A stretch of 64,000 nt of DNA from Arthrobacter rhizophilus (GCF_026241105.1 NZ_JAPFFT010000002.1:186001-250000), one strand, 5' to 3'. Counted from the first letter of the stretch, positions 53,827 to 63,778 are shown. The notes: generated by a model from the sequence alone, not told the origin. Program-made: numbers and translations.

Positions 53827-54441
53827 ATGAGCAGCACCGAAACCGCATCCACGCGACAAACCTCACCCCGAACCCGCTGGACGTCCACGGACATCGGCCT
53901 CATCGCGGTATTCGCGGCCCTCGTGGCCGCCTCAACGCTGATTCCAGGCATTCCGGTCGGCGCCCTGGGCGTGCCGATCACCTTGCAGACCCTCACTGTC
54001 ATCCTGACTGGCCTCGTGCTCGGCGGCGGGCGGGCCTTTGCCGCCGTCGGGCTTTACACCCTGCTCGGTTTCGCAGGACTGCCGATCTTTAGCGGGGGCC
54101 GGAGCGGGCTGGGTATCCTGGCAACGCCGTCGGCCGGCTACATCATTGCGTTTCCCTTGGCGGCGGCCGCCGCCGGCTGGTTGGCGGCGATCGTGATCCG
54201 CAAGACCGTCAAGCACCGCGCCGTCTTCCTGTTTGCCGCTGCGATGATCAGCACCATCGTCCTCATCCACGGCCTCGGAGTGCTTGGCTTCATGGTCAAT
54301 GGCAAGTTCGACTTCGCCAAGGCATTCCTCGCCGACCTGCCGTACTACCCCGGCGACACCATCAAGAACGTCCTTGCTGCGATCATCGCCGTCTCGCTCC
54401 ACAAGGCCTTCCCGGACATCCTGGTCCGCCGCGTCAAATAG
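53827..54441 (+). CDS. bioY: Biotin ECF transporter S component BioY
   Basis: A 204-residue membrane protein with six spans and the BioY pattern: DIGLIAVFAALVAASTLIPG, VGALGVPITLQTLTVILTGL, VLGGGRAFAAVGLYTLLGFA, GLPIFSGGRSGLGILATPSA, GYIIAFPLAAAAAGWLAAI. It binds biotin as the substrate-specific S unit. First of three genes with the ATPase and T component, making a dedicated BioMNY-type importer. Confidence 0.94.
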   Translation: MSSTETASTRQTSPRTRWTSTDIGLIAVFAALVAASTLIPGIPVGALGVPITLQTLTVILTGLVLGGGRAFAAVGLYTLLGFAGLPIFSGGRSGLGILATPSAGYIIAFPLAAAAAGWLAAIVIRKTVKHRAVFLFAAAMISTIVLIHGLGVLGFMVNGKFDFAKAFLADLPYYPGDTIKNVLAAIIAVSLHKAFPDILVRRVK

Positions 54442-54459
54442 AGCGGGAACAATCAGGAC

Positions 54460-55191
54460 ATGAACACCATCATTCTCAGCGAAGTCGCGGTCCGCGTAGC
54501 CGTCGATGACGGCCCCGCGCCCAAGACTTTGCTGCAGGACGTCTCGTTGGAGCTCACAGAGCAACGCGTCGCGGTCATCGGGGCCAACGGCTCGGGAAAG
54601 TCCACCCTGCTGCGCTTGCTCAACGGCTTGGTGGCTCCCAGCGAAGGTACCGTCACCGTCAACGGTGCGGACAGCATGGGAGACGTTCGCCACGTCCGCA
54701 GCCAAGTGGGTTTCGTCTTCACCGATCCTTTGTCGCAGCTTGTCATGCCGACGGGCCGGGAAGACGTTGAACTGTCATTGCGGCGTTCCATCAAGAATTC
54801 CAAGGAGCGTGCGGCCCGGGCTGAAGCTGTCCTGGACCGGTTCGGCCTCCTGAAACTCGCCGATCAGAGCATCTACGAACTCTCCGGGGGAGAACGGCAG
54901 CTGCTTGCCCTCGCCGCCGTTCTCGCGGTGAATCCTGCTGTCCTGGTTCTCGATGAGCCATCAACGCTGCTGGACCTCCGCAATCGGGAGTTGCTCCGGC
55001 GCACGCTTGCGGGCCTCGAGCAGCAAATCATCATGTCCACCCACGATCTCGACCTCGCGCTGGAAGCGGAGCGCGCCCTGGTGGTGGACGGCGGACGGAT
55101 AGTGTTCGACGGCGGAGCAGCCGACGCCGTCGAGCACTACCGCGCGCTTTGCGCCCCTGAATCCACTCAAGGCAAGGTGCAAGCGACGTGA
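54460..55191 (+). CDS. bioM: ECF transporter ATPase (BioM/EcfA)
   Basis: A 243-residue ATPase: [20 protein letters not shown] (Walker A), VFTDPLSQLVMPT (Q-loop region), ELSGGERQLLALAAVL (signature), VLVLDEPSTLLDLRNRELLR (Walker B) and MSTHDLD (switch His). It starts 18 bases after bioY and overlaps the T-component gene by four bases. It powers biotin uptake. Confidence 0.93.
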   Translation: MNTIILSEVAVRVAVDDGPAPKTLLQDVSLELTEQRVAVIGANGSGKSTLLRLLNGLVAPSEGTVTVNGADSMGDVRHVRSQVGFVFTDPLSQLVMPTGREDVELSLRRSIKNSKERAARAEAVLDRFGLLKLADQSIYELSGGERQLLALAAVLAVNPAVLVLDEPSTLLDLRNRELLRRTLAGLEQQIIMSTHDLDLALEAERALVVDGGRIVFDGGAADAVEHYRALCAPESTQGKVQAT

Positions 55192-55811
55192 GGGGCCACG
55201 GGGTCCTGATCCCCAACTACGTGCGCGGCGACTCGATCATGCACCGCACTCCCCTGTGGCTCAAATTTCTCTCGGTTGCCGGCTGCGGTCTTGCATCGTT
55301 CCTGATCGTGGACTGGCTTATCTCGGCAGCCGTCCTTGCAGTGATGTGCGGACTTTTCCTCCTGAGCGGCGCGGGACTCAAACGGCTCGCGCGCTCCGTG
55401 TGGCTCGTGACGCCCATCCTCCTAGCGATCGGCGCCTTCCAATGGTGGCAGCTGGGCGGACCCGTTGCCGCGCGGATCGTACTCAATGTGCTTGTCTGCG
55501 TCGTTGCGGCGTCGGTACTTACGGTCACGACTCCCGTGCAGGCATTGCTGGACGGAGTGGTTGCCCTGTCCAAGCCCTTCCAGCGTTTCGGGGCGGACCC
55601 TGAGCGCTTCGCGCTGACCATCGCCATCATGCTGCGCAGCCTTCCATTCATTGCCGGCGCATTCTCGAATGTCCGCGACTCGGCCCGGGCGCGTGGCCTT
55701 GAACGCAATCCCCGTGCCTTGGTCTTGCCGGTTTTCATCACCACGGTTGCCTATGCGCGGCAGACCGGCGACGCCTTGGCCGCGCGCGGCCTTGGCGACG
55801 CCGAAGACTAA
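55188..55811 (+). CDS. bioN: ECF transporter T component (BioN/EcfT)
   Basis: A 207-residue membrane protein with five or six spans and the T-component coupling helices carrying the ARG motif, here RDSARARGLERNPRA, and LGDAED at the C-terminus. It starts at GTG 55188 (MRGHGVLIPNYVRGDSIMHR). Its stop overlaps that of the convergent thiolase gene (shared bases 55808-55811). Confidence 0.92.
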   Translation: MRGHGVLIPNYVRGDSIMHRTPLWLKFLSVAGCGLASFLIVDWLISAAVLAVMCGLFLLSGAGLKRLARSVWLVTPILLAIGAFQWWQLGGPVAARIVLNVLVCVVAASVLTVTTPVQALLDGVVALSKPFQRFGADPERFALTIAIMLRSLPFIAGAFSNVRDSARARGLERNPRALVLPVFITTVAYARQTGDALAARGLGDAED

Positions 55812-57004
55812 TCGCGCTGTAGCTGCGAGTACTGGAACATTGCTGCCGTGCCCATTCCACCTGCGATGCTGATCATCGCCAGCGCCAGGCTCTCCCGGCC
55901 CGGCTGCGCTTCGGCAATCCTGCGGGCCTGGGCCAGTAGCCGCGTCACCAGGACAGCCCCCGACGCACCATAGGCATGTCCCAAGGCCAGCGCTCCGCCG
56001 TCGAGGTTCGCCCGTGCCGGGTCTACGCCCAACGCGTCAAGGCAAGCGAGGGTCTGCGAAGCGAACGCCTCGTTGAATTCCACGAGGTCCAGGTCCCCAG
56101 GCCCAAAATCAAGCTCGGCCAGCAAGCGCTGGGCCGCCACTGAAGCTCCGATGCCCAGCAGTTCAGGGTCCACGCCTGCGGTGTCGCAGCCCAGAACGAG
56201 TAAGCCGTCGGCGGCACCAATTTCCCGTGCCCGCTCCAGTGAAGTGATAACGACGGCGGAGGCCGCGTCCGCGTCGAAGCACGAGTTTCCGGCTGTCACG
56301 GTGCCGCCCGGTACGAATGCCGGCGGGAAGCGGGCCATGAGTCCGGCCGTCAGGGATGGGCGGGGTCCGTCATCCGCCTGCACCACGGCGCCCCCTGATT
56401 CCAGGGGAACAATTTCCGGGGCGAACGCACCCGCGGCAACGGCCGCGACCGCCCGCTGGTGACTCCGCAGGGCGAACTCGTCCTGTTGTTCGCGGCTGAT
56501 GCCGCAGTCGAGTGCCACGTTCTCGGCGGCCACGCCCATGTCCGGGTCCCCGAACTCGGGCGGCACAAAGGTGGCCCGGGTGTAGAAGTCCGGCTCGCCG
56601 TCGGGGCCCTGGTTTCGCCTGGCGCGCAGCGGGGCAGTACTGATGCTCTCCACTCCCCCGGCCAGGAAGACGCCATTGCCGCCCGCGGCCACGAGCCGGG
56701 ACGCCAGGACAATGGCGTCGAGCCCGGAACCGCACTGACGGTCCACCGTCAGTCCGGGGACCCCCACGGGCAGTCCCGCGTGCAATGCGGCATACCGGGC
56801 CAGGTTTCCGCCCCCGCCCACCGCATTCCCGATCACCACGTCACTGACGTCCGAACCGGCAACACCAATGGCTGTCAGGAGTGAGCGGAGGACAGGAGAG
56901 AGGAGTTCCTCTGCGCGAAGCGACTTCAGCTGTCCGTTGGCCCGGCAAATAGGTGTACGCAGGGCGGCAATGATCACTGGTTGGCGCGAAGGGTCCAAAC
57001 CCAT
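55808..57004 (-). CDS. Thiolase-like acyltransferase lacking the second catalytic Cys
   Basis: A 398-residue thiolase: nucleophile Cys in LTVDRQCGSGLDAIVLASRL, VTAGNSCFDADAASAVV, the NEAF motif in LVEFNEAFASQTLACLDALG and the His loop GGALALGHAYGASGAVLV (GHA instead of GHP). At the C-terminus the usual CxGGG(M/Q)G is MISIAGGMGTAAMF, with Ser where the proton-transferring Cys belongs. ATG 57004 is chosen for the family start. The acyl-CoA ligase gene ends 14 bases upstream, so the pair is an operon: activation of an acid followed by thiolysis or condensation. Confidence 0.88.
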   Translation of the reverse strand: MGLDPSRQPVIIAALRTPICRANGQLKSLRAEELLSPVLRSLLTAIGVAGSDVSDVVIGNAVGGGGNLARYAALHAGLPVGVPGLTVDRQCGSGLDAIVLASRLVAAGGNGVFLAGGVESISTAPLRARRNQGPDGEPDFYTRATFVPPEFGDPDMGVAAENVALDCGISREQQDEFALRSHQRAVAAVAAGAFAPEIVPLESGGAVVQADDGPRPSLTAGLMARFPPAFVPGGTVTAGNSCFDADAASAVVITSLERAREIGAADGLLVLGCDTAGVDPELLGIGASVAAQRLLAELDFGPGDLDLVEFNEAFASQTLACLDALGVDPARANLDGGALALGHAYGASGAVLVTRLLAQARRIAEAQPGRESLALAMISIAGGMGTAAMFQYSQLQRD

Positions 57005-57017
57005 GCCGGGCTCGCGG

Positions 57018-58430
57018 CTAGGCAAGGGGTTTCGCCCGCGGATCGTTGTTCTCAATCCAGTCGAGCAACATCCGGCGGCTGACCTTACCGCGGTCGGTCA
57101 CGGGCAATTCGGACAGCGTGAAATACCGCTGGGGTCGCTTGTCCCGGGCGAGCAAACCATCCAGACCCGTCTTGACTTGGGTTGCCGTCACGGAACCGTA
57201 AGCGGGCACGATGCCTGCGACAACTTTCTGGCCTCGGACTTCGTCCAGCATTCCGGCCGCGACCGCCGCCGAGACCCCTGGGACCGATGCCAAGGCAAGC
57301 TCCACCTCATGGGGATAGACGTTCCTCCCGGAGGTGATGATCATGTCGGACCGACGGCCGAGGATATGCAGGACACCGGAGTCCACATAGCCTTGATCTC
57401 CCACCGTGTACCAACCGTCAAAGCAGCGCAGCGCCTGGCCATCGTCACCCCAAAGATACCCATTGCTGACCATGCCGGAGCGGACGCAGATGTTCCCGTC
57501 GGCCCCTTCGGGCCGCTCCGCGCCTTCGTCGTCCAGTATCTTGAGTTCGACGGCGGGAAACGGTCCGCCGATTCCCGTGCCGCCGACGTCGAGCGGTTTC
57601 CCGGCAGCAAGGCGCGTTCCGGAAACGAAACTGAGCTCGGACGCACCGTAATACTCGAAAATCGCCGCATTGGGCGCCCACCGCCTGGCAGCCTCAAGGG
57701 TGCGGGCGTCCAGCTTCGAGCCCGCGCAGATGATGCTTCGCACCCCCGATGCGTCCACGCCTCCCGCCAGTCCACGCTCGCTCAGCAGCCGCAGCATAGT
57801 GGGCACGAGGACCAGTCGGGTGACGCCGTCATAACTGATGGCTGCGTGGGTATCGCCGACGTCGAAGGTCTCCAAGGTGTGGAAGGCGGCCCCCGCATAC
57901 AGGCATTCCGAAAGGGCGTACAGGTTCAGGCTCGCGGCCAGCGGCCCGGGCGCGAGGGTCCTGTCCTCCGGTGTGAGCCCGAAGAATTCGATGGAGGCAT
58001 CAAACGAAACCTGCCACGAACGCCGTGAACGGGTGAAGGCCTTGGGAACGGACGTGGTTCCGGACGTCAGGCCGATCAGGAACGTGGTGTCCCCATGGCC
58101 GTCGGACAGCTCGTCGCCTATGGCGGGCAGGGGGCCGGTGGCGGGCCCGGATTCTCCAATCCTCTGGGTGACCTCATCGATCATGGCTTGCGGCCACAAC
58201 GGGTCGAGCACGGCGCAGCGCCGCCCGCCGGCCACCGCGGCCGTGTACGCCACCACGAAGTCCAGGGAATTGGGCTCGGCGAGTATCGTCGTCGCGGCCG
58301 TCTCCCCCAGGCGCAAGATTGCGGCATCCCGAAGGTCAGCCCAGTTGAGCCGTTTGCCGCCAACGACGACGGCGGTGTCGTCAGGGCGGTCATCGGCCCA
58401 GAGCTGAAGTTTGTCCAGAAAAGGCATCAT
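57018..58430 (-). CDS. AMP-dependent acyl-CoA synthetase family protein
   Basis: A 470-residue acyl-CoA ligase. It has FLIGLTSGTTSVPKAFTRSR (AMP phosphate loop), EYYGASELSFVSG (A5), WYTVGDQGYVDSGVLHILGR (A7/A8, D and R), SDMIITSGRNVYPHEVELAL, and LPVTDRGKVSRRML with the C-terminal Lys. It is shorter than the usual 500-550 residues, close to MenE-like enzymes. It activates a carboxylic acid to an acyl-CoA for the adjoining thiolase-like protein. Confidence 0.9.
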   Translation of the reverse strand: MMPFLDKLQLWADDRPDDTAVVVGGKRLNWADLRDAAILRLGETAATTILAEPNSLDFVVAYTAAVAGGRRCAVLDPLWPQAMIDEVTQRIGESGPATGPLPAIGDELSDGHGDTTFLIGLTSGTTSVPKAFTRSRRSWQVSFDASIEFFGLTPEDRTLAPGPLAASLNLYALSECLYAGAAFHTLETFDVGDTHAAISYDGVTRLVLVPTMLRLLSERGLAGGVDASGVRSIICAGSKLDARTLEAARRWAPNAAIFEYYGASELSFVSGTRLAAGKPLDVGGTGIGGPFPAVELKILDDEGAERPEGADGNICVRSGMVSNGYLWGDDGQALRCFDGWYTVGDQGYVDSGVLHILGRRSDMIITSGRNVYPHEVELALASVPGVSAAVAAGMLDEVRGQKVVAGIVPAYGSVTATQVKTGLDGLLARDKRPQRYFTLSELPVTDRGKVSRRMLLDWIENNDPRAKPLA

Positions 58431-58508
58431 CGAATTTTAGCCCCTGCCGCGGGTCGGCGGCTCTCTGTGACGCTAGTCGTTCGGCGGGAACCCGCTGGGC
58501 ACGGCGAG

Positions 58509-58540
58509 GGCCGGCCACCTTCGCTGGAAGGTGACCGGCC
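58509..58540. terminator. Terminator between suf and ligase genes
   Basis: GGCCGG-CCACCTT pairs with AAGGTG-ACCGGCC around CGCTGG, 30 bases downstream of the last suf gene on the minus strand. Confidence 0.7.
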
Positions 58541-58570
58541 GTCGTCGTACTCCAAGGAGGCGGTGGGGAC

Positions 58571-58903
58571 TTAGATGTTGAAGCCGAGGGCCCGCATCTG
58601 GTCCTTGCCGTCGTCGGTGATCCGCTCGGGACCCCATGGCGGCATCCATACCCAGTTGAGGCGCCAGTCGTCGACGATACCGTCGAGGGACTGGCCGACC
58701 TGCTCTTCAAGGACATCCGTCAGCGGACAAGCTGCGGTGGTCAACGTCATGTCGATGAGCAGCGCGCCGTCGTCCTCCGAGTACTTCAGACCGTAGAGCA
58801 GCCCAAGGTCCACCACGTTGACACCGAGTTCCGGGTCAATGACATCCTTGAGCGCCTCCTCGACGTCCTCGAGGCTGGTGCGAGCCGCGTTGATTTCGGT
58901 CAT
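58571..58903 (-). CDS. sufT: Fe-S assembly factor SufT-like (DUF59/MIP18)
   Basis: A 110-residue DUF59 protein: SLEDVEEALKDVIDPELGVN, VVDLGLLYGLKYSEDDGALL, MTLTTAACPLTDVLEEQVGQ (conserved Cys) and PPWGPERITDDGKDQMRALG. These act late in iron-sulfur cluster delivery. Last gene of the suf cluster. Confidence 0.93.
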   Translation of the reverse strand: MTEINAARTSLEDVEEALKDVIDPELGVNVVDLGLLYGLKYSEDDGALLIDMTLTTAACPLTDVLEEQVGQSLDGIVDDWRLNWVWMPPWGPERITDDGKDQMRALGFNI

Positions 58904-58917
58904 GGCGGGAGTCCTAA

Positions 58918-59712
58918 CTAGGCCTGTGCTGCTGCGGCAGCAGCAATGGTGGCTGCGCCGGCGCCCGTGGCGTAACGGTCGTAGCCTTCTTCTTCGAGGC
59001 GGTCGGCCAATTCAGGGCCGCCCTCCTCGACAACCTGGCCATCAACAAACACGTGGACGAAGTCCGGCTTGATGTAGCGCAGGATTCGGGTGTAGTGGGT
59101 GATGAGCAAGGTACCCATGTTGCCCGTGGCGTGGGCGCGGTTGACGCCCTCGGAGACGACCTTGAGCGCGTCGACGTCCAAGCCGGAGTCGGTCTCGTCA
59201 AGCACGGCGAACTTCGGCTTGAAGAGTTCGAGCTGGAGGATCTCCACGCGCTTCTTCTCGCCGCCGGAGAACCCCTCGTTGACGTTGCGCTGTGCGAAGT
59301 CGGCGTCGATGCGCAGCAGCTGCATGGCTGCCTTGACGTCCTTGGTCCAGGTGCGGAGGGCAGGTGCTACGCCATCGATTGCCGTTTTGGCGGTGCGCAG
59401 GAAGTTGGTCATGGTGACACCCGGAACCTCTACGGGGTACTGCATGGCCAGGAAGACGCCTGCACGGGCGCGCTGGTCAACGCTCATGGCCAGGACGTCT
59501 TCGCCGTCGAGCGTGATGGTGCCCCTGGTGACGTTGTAGCGCGGGTGGCCGGCAATGGTGGACGCCAGGGTGGACTTGCCCGAACCGTTGGGGCCCATGA
59601 TTGCGTGGGTCTCGCCGGTCTTGATGGTCAGGCTGACGCCCTTCAGGATCTCTTTGGTGCCCTGCTCCGTCTCGATGCTGACGTGCAGGTCCTTGATCTC
59701 AAGAGTAGACAT
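58918..59712 (-). CDS. sufC: Fe-S assembly ATPase SufC
   Basis: A 264-residue ABC ATPase: [20 protein letters not shown] (Walker A), [38 protein letters not shown] (signature), [20 protein letters not shown] (Walker B, with the SufC-typical DETDSGLD) and [10 protein letters not shown]. It forms the SufBC2D scaffold complex. The usual 248-250 residues are extended by an Ala-rich C-terminal tail. Confidence 0.95.
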   Translation of the reverse strand: MSTLEIKDLHVSIETEQGTKEILKGVSLTIKTGETHAIMGPNGSGKSTLASTIAGHPRYNVTRGTITLDGEDVLAMSVDQRARAGVFLAMQYPVEVPGVTMTNFLRTAKTAIDGVAPALRTWTKDVKAAMQLLRIDADFAQRNVNEGFSGGEKKRVEILQLELFKPKFAVLDETDSGLDVDALKVVSEGVNRAHATGNMGTLLITHYTRILRYIKPDFVHVFVDGQVVEEGGPELADRLEEEGYDRYATGAGAATIAAAAAAQA

Positions 59713-59750
59713 GCTCTTCTTTCTTTCGTAAGTCTTTAGGCACTTGGCGC

Positions 59751-60107
59751 TCAGTAGTTCTGTACTGAGGCGCCGTTCACAACGTTGGTCACGTCCACGT
59801 AGACATCGTCACCGTCGAGGGTGACGGCGAAGACGGGGACGGGGTCATAGGCAGGGAGCTGCAAGGGCTGTCCGGTGCGGAGATCGAACTGGGAGCCGTG
59901 GCCCCAGCATTCGATTGCGCAGCCTTCGATTTCACCCTCGGCGAGCGAAATGTCCGCGTGCGAGCAGGTGTCGCCGATGGCATGGATCTGTCCCATCGAG
60001 TCCTTGACGATGGCCACGGGGTAGTCATCGATCAGGATTCGCAGCGCCTGCTTGACCTGGATCTCATTGGCGTTGCATACCAGTTCGCCTTGTGGCTGTT
60101 CGCTCAT
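59751..60107 (-). CDS. Rieske-type ferredoxin of the suf cluster
   Basis: A 118-residue non-haem Rieske protein: cluster ligands in [19 protein letters not shown] and [18 protein letters not shown] (C-x-H and C-x-x-H). It lies between sufD and sufC, as in many actinobacteria, and probably supplies electrons during cluster assembly or serves as a client. Confidence 0.93.
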   Translation of the reverse strand: MSEQPQGELVCNANEIQVKQALRILIDDYPVAIVKDSMGQIHAIGDTCSHADISLAEGEIEGCAIECWGHGSQFDLRTGQPLQLPAYDPVPVFAVTLDGDDVYVDVTNVVNGASVQNY

Positions 60108-60133
60108 AGTCTGTTTTCCCTGCTTGGATTGTA

Positions 60134-61450
60134 TTAGTTGTCGCTCGCGGCGAGCTCGCGCTCAACAGCTTCGGTGAGGCGCTCTTCGAGTGCCGGTACC
60201 TTGATCTGCTGGATGATCTCATTGAGGAAGCCACGGACCACCAAACGGCGCGCTACGTCTTCAGGGATGCCGCGTGCCATGAGGTAGAACAAGTGTTCGT
60301 CATCGAAGCGGCCGGTGGCGCTGGCGTGGCCGGCACCCTCGATCAGGCCGGTTTCGATTTCCAGGTTCGGCACGGAGTCCGCGCGTGCACCGTCCGTGAG
60401 GACCAGGTTGCGGTTGGCCTCGTAAGAGTCGGTGCCTTCTGCTTCCTTACGGATCAGGACGTCGCCCACCCACACGGTGTGTGCGTTGCGGCCCTGCAGG
60501 GCACCCTTGTACAGCACGCGGGACTTGCAGTTGGCTACGGCGTGGTCAACAAACAGGCGCTGCTCGAGGTGCTGGCCGGCGTCGGCGAAGTACAAGCCGA
60601 ACATCTCGGCTTCCGCGCCCGGCCCAGTGAAGCGCGTGGACGGAGTCATGCGCACGACGTCGCCGCCGAGGCTGACCACGATGTGCTTGAACTTGGCGTC
60701 ACGGCCCAGCTTGGCCTGCTGCGAAGAGGCGTGAACGGCGTCGTCGTTCCATTCCTGGAGGGAGATGACCGTCAGGTCGGCACCGTCTTCGACGAGGATT
60801 TCGACGTTCTCCGAAACGATCGCGCTGCCCTGGTGGTCCAGGACGATCCGGGCCTTGGAGAAGCGCTCTGCCACGATCACGATGTGCTGGGCGGAAGCTT
60901 CAGTGGAGGTGCCGGTAAGCAGGACGGACACTTCGCCGTCGAGCTGGAGTTCGGCGGGCACCGTGATGACGGTGGCCTCGGTGAAGTTCTCCCAAGCGTT
61001 GGCGGACACGCGGTCCTCCGGGATGGCCGCCAAACCGATGCGGCGGTCTTCCCGGCCCACGGTTTCGACGACGACGCCGTCCGGGGCCGTAACAGCCACA
61101 GACGGTGCCGAACCGGACAGAACCTCGTTATGAAGACCGCGAAGCCGTTTGAGCGGGGTGAAGCGCCAGTCTTCTTCCAGGCCGGTGAGGGGCTTGAAGT
61201 CAGCCAGCTTGTACGAGGTCAGTCGACCTGCGCGCGAACTGTCCGGAACACCGACGCCGCCACCGTGGGAGTGGCTCTTGGCCGAGGCTCCGGCAAGCGG
61301 ACCGGCCGAAGGCGCCTGTTCCGACGTCGTGGAGGTGTTGGTTCCAGTGTTGACCGGCGAGAGGTTCTCGCCCTCCTCGGTGAAACCGTTGATAAATGGC
61401 TGTGCCGATGGCGCGCCGATGCGAGCCTTTTCAGTAGTGATTTCAGTCAT
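60134..61450 (-). CDS. sufD: Fe-S assembly protein SufD
   Basis: A 438-residue SufBD-family protein with beta-helix core: VLDHQGSAIVSENVEILVED, LGRDAKFKHIVVSLGGDVVR, DHAVANCKSRVLYKGALQGR and the C-terminal HASATGRFDDEHLFYLMARG, IPEDVARRLVVRGFLNEI. It lies downstream of sufB with two bases between stop and start. Confidence 0.95.
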   Translation of the reverse strand: MTEITTEKARIGAPSAQPFINGFTEEGENLSPVNTGTNTSTTSEQAPSAGPLAGASAKSHSHGGGVGVPDSSRAGRLTSYKLADFKPLTGLEEDWRFTPLKRLRGLHNEVLSGSAPSVAVTAPDGVVVETVGREDRRIGLAAIPEDRVSANAWENFTEATVITVPAELQLDGEVSVLLTGTSTEASAQHIVIVAERFSKARIVLDHQGSAIVSENVEILVEDGADLTVISLQEWNDDAVHASSQQAKLGRDAKFKHIVVSLGGDVVRMTPSTRFTGPGAEAEMFGLYFADAGQHLEQRLFVDHAVANCKSRVLYKGALQGRNAHTVWVGDVLIRKEAEGTDSYEANRNLVLTDGARADSVPNLEIETGLIEGAGHASATGRFDDEHLFYLMARGIPEDVARRLVVRGFLNEIIQQIKVPALEERLTEAVERELAASDN

Positions 61451-61452
61451 TG

Positions 61453-62928
61453 CTAACCGACGGATCCTTCCATCTGCAGTTCAATCAGGCGGTTGAGTTC
61501 AAGGGCGTATTCCATGGGCAACTCACGGGCAATCGGCTCAATGAAGCCGCGCACGATCATGGCCATGGCCTCGTCCTCGGGCATACCGCGTGACATCAGA
61601 TAGAAGAGCTGTTCCTCACTGACTCGGGAAACGGTGGCCTCGTGACCCATCACCACGTCATCCTCGCGGATGTCGATGTACGGATAGGTGTCGGAACGGG
61701 AAATGGTGTCAACCAACAAGGCATCGCAACGCACGGTGTTGGCGGAGTGCTTGGCACCTTCGCGGACCTGGACCAGGCCGCGGTATGCTGCACGACCGCC
61801 GCCGCGGGCCACGGACTTGGAGATGATGGAGCTCTTGGTGTTCGGCGCGATGTGGACCATCTTGGAGCCGGTGTCCTGGTGCTGGCCCTCGCCTGCGAAG
61901 GCGATGGACAGGGTCTCACCCTTGGCGTGCTCGCCAACCAGGTAGACAGCCGGGTACTTCATGGTCACCTTGGAGCCGATGTTGCCATCGATCCATTCCA
62001 TGGTGGCGCCTTCTTCGCAGATGGCGCGCTTGGTGACCAGGTTGTACACGTTGGTGGACCAGTTCTGGATGGTCGTGTAACGGACGCGGGCGCCCTTCTT
62101 CACGATGATTTCCACTACTGCGGAGTGCAGCGAGTCCGAAGTGTAGATCGGAGCAGTGCAGCCTTCGATGTAGTGGACGTAAGAGTCCTCGTCCGCAATG
62201 ATCAGGGTGCGCTCGAACTGGCCCATGTTTTCCGTGTTGATGCGGAAGTAGGCCTGGAGCGGAATGTCCACGTGGACGCCCTTGGGGACGTACACGAAGG
62301 AACCGCCGGACCACACGGCCGTGTTCAGCGAAGCGAACTTGTTGTCGCCCACGGGAATGATGGTGCCGAAGTACTCCTGGAAGATCTCCGGGTGCTCGCG
62401 AAGCGCGGTGTCGGTGTCAAGGAAGATGACGCCCTGCTGCTCCAGGTCCTCACGGATCTGGTGGTACACCACCTCGGACTCGTACTGCGCGGCCACGCCG
62501 GACACGAGGCGGCTGCGCTCAGCTTCCGGGATACCCAGCTTCTCGTAGGTGTTGCGGATGTCCTCGGGGAGGTCTTCCCACGTGGCAGCCTGCTTCTCCG
62601 TGGAGCGTACGAAGTACTTGATGTTGTCGAAGTCGATGCCCGAGAGGTCCGCACCCCATGTGGGCATGGGCTTGCGGTCGAAGTACTTCAAGCCCTTCAG
62701 GCGCAGGTCCAGCATCCATTGCGGCTCGCTCTTCTTGGCCGAAATGTCGCGGACTACCTCTTCGTTGAGACCACGGCGTGCGTTGGCGCCGACGTCGTTC
62801 TTGTCAGCCCATCCGTACTCGTAGTTACCAATACCGTGCAGCTCGGGATTCTTCTCCAGAATCTCCGAGATCACAGCACCGTCAGCTAGCGCTTTCTCTG
62901 CTGTTCCTTCAGCTAATTGACCCGTCAT
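61453..62928 (-). CDS. sufB: Fe-S scaffold protein SufB
   Basis: A 491-residue scaffold protein: [60 protein letters not shown] (conserved Cys), [37 protein letters not shown] and [23 protein letters not shown] 62928 is used; GTG 62931 is directly before it. AAAGG lies upstream. First structural gene after sufR. Confidence 0.96.
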   Translation of the reverse strand: MTGQLAEGTAEKALADGAVISEILEKNPELHGIGNYEYGWADKNDVGANARRGLNEEVVRDISAKKSEPQWMLDLRLKGLKYFDRKPMPTWGADLSGIDFDNIKYFVRSTEKQAATWEDLPEDIRNTYEKLGIPEAERSRLVSGVAAQYESEVVYHQIREDLEQQGVIFLDTDTALREHPEIFQEYFGTIIPVGDNKFASLNTAVWSGGSFVYVPKGVHVDIPLQAYFRINTENMGQFERTLIIADEDSYVHYIEGCTAPIYTSDSLHSAVVEIIVKKGARVRYTTIQNWSTNVYNLVTKRAICEEGATMEWIDGNIGSKVTMKYPAVYLVGEHAKGETLSIAFAGEGQHQDTGSKMVHIAPNTKSSIISKSVARGGGRAAYRGLVQVREGAKHSANTVRCDALLVDTISRSDTYPYIDIREDDVVMGHEATVSRVSEEQLFYLMSRGMPEDEAMAMIVRGFIEPIARELPMEYALELNRLIELQMEGSVG

Positions 62929-62939
62929 CACGGCCTTTC

Positions 62940-63752
62940 TTACTGATAGTTGGATTCGACATGGGGCGTGGCCCGCAGCTTGGGAAACCCGAGGGCCTCC
63001 TTAGCGGCTGGCCTGCCGGTAGGAATGTGGGTTGTGCAGACGTGTCCGCCCTGCGCGAGGGTGGAGAGCCTGCGGACATCGACGCCGACCAAACGGGAAA
63101 ACAGTTCAGTCTCCGTGTCGCAAAAAACGGGAAATTCGGCGGCGAGTTGCTGGATGGGGCAGTGTCCCTGGCATAACTGGACACTGGAGAGAGAAGCCGG
63201 CAGGGGTGCCTTGGTCTCAACCGAGGCAGCCGATGCAACGTAGCCGTCCCGGCTTAGCGCCTTGGACAGCGCCAAAGCACGCGCTGCGATATCGGATCCT
63301 GCGCGCTCAACTTCGGGAGCGTAGCGCAGTTCCATCTCGGCAAAGCGCTCTACCGCGTAGTCCCTGACAGCCTGTTCGCCCGCAAGGTCCCGCAGGCGCC
63401 GCAGCGCGGAACTGGCAATATTAAGGTAGTCATCTCCGAGCTTCGACTGGCCCTGGGAGCTGAGGACATAGCGACGGGCGGGGCGGCCCGCGCCAGCCCC
63501 TGCCTTCGCGACGCGTTTCACCTCGATGACCCCGGCGCGCTGAAGGTGGTCCAGGTGCCGGCGGACAGCCGCGGGGGTGAAACCCAACATGTCGCCGAGT
63601 TCGGCCGCGCTGACGGGGCCGTGCTCCAACACTGCGTTGAGAACACGGTCTCTGGTGCGGTCTTCCGCATCAGCCACACCTACGGCGGTGTCGCCGGGCA
63701 TAGGCATGACTGTGCTTTGTCGCATTGCAGGCACAGAAACAGAACTCCTCAT
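62940..63752 (-). CDS. sufR: SufR-type Fe-S sensing transcriptional regulator
   Basis: A 270-residue regulator. The N-terminal winged helix is [40 protein letters not shown], then [20 protein letters not shown]. The C-terminal part carries three Cys and an acidic residue in [20 protein letters not shown], the cluster-binding pattern of SufR, with a further Cys in [12 protein letters not shown]. SufR represses suf when its cluster is bound. Start is uncertain: ATG 63752 is used, ATG 63725 and the longer frame to 63836 are alternatives; none has a good ribosome site. It is 11 bases upstream of sufB. Confidence 0.9.
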   Translation of the reverse strand: MRSSVSVPAMRQSTVMPMPGDTAVGVADAEDRTRDRVLNAVLEHGPVSAAELGDMLGFTPAAVRRHLDHLQRAGVIEVKRVAKAGAGAGRPARRYVLSSQGQSKLGDDYLNIASSALRRLRDLAGEQAVRDYAVERFAEMELRYAPEVERAGSDIAARALALSKALSRDGYVASAASVETKAPLPASLSSVQLCQGHCPIQQLAAEFPVFCDTETELFSRLVGVDVRRLSTLAQGGHVCTTHIPTGRPAAKEALGFPKLRATPHVESNYQ

Positions 63753-63756
63753 GGAA

Positions 63757-63778
63757 TACACAACACAATCATGTCGTA
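63757..63778. promoter_or_regulatory. Candidate SufR operator
   Basis: TACACAACA-CAATCA-TGTCGTA is an imperfect inverted repeat just upstream of the sufR start, between the divergent sufR and ABC ATPase genes. Self-regulation is the known mode for SufR; the site is inferred from position and symmetry only. Confidence 0.35.

Noticed and set aside
61642-62889. 415-residue plus-strand frame opposite sufB
   Set aside because: Mirror frame of sufB with typical Val/Asp/Gly/His bias; sufB is unmistakable.
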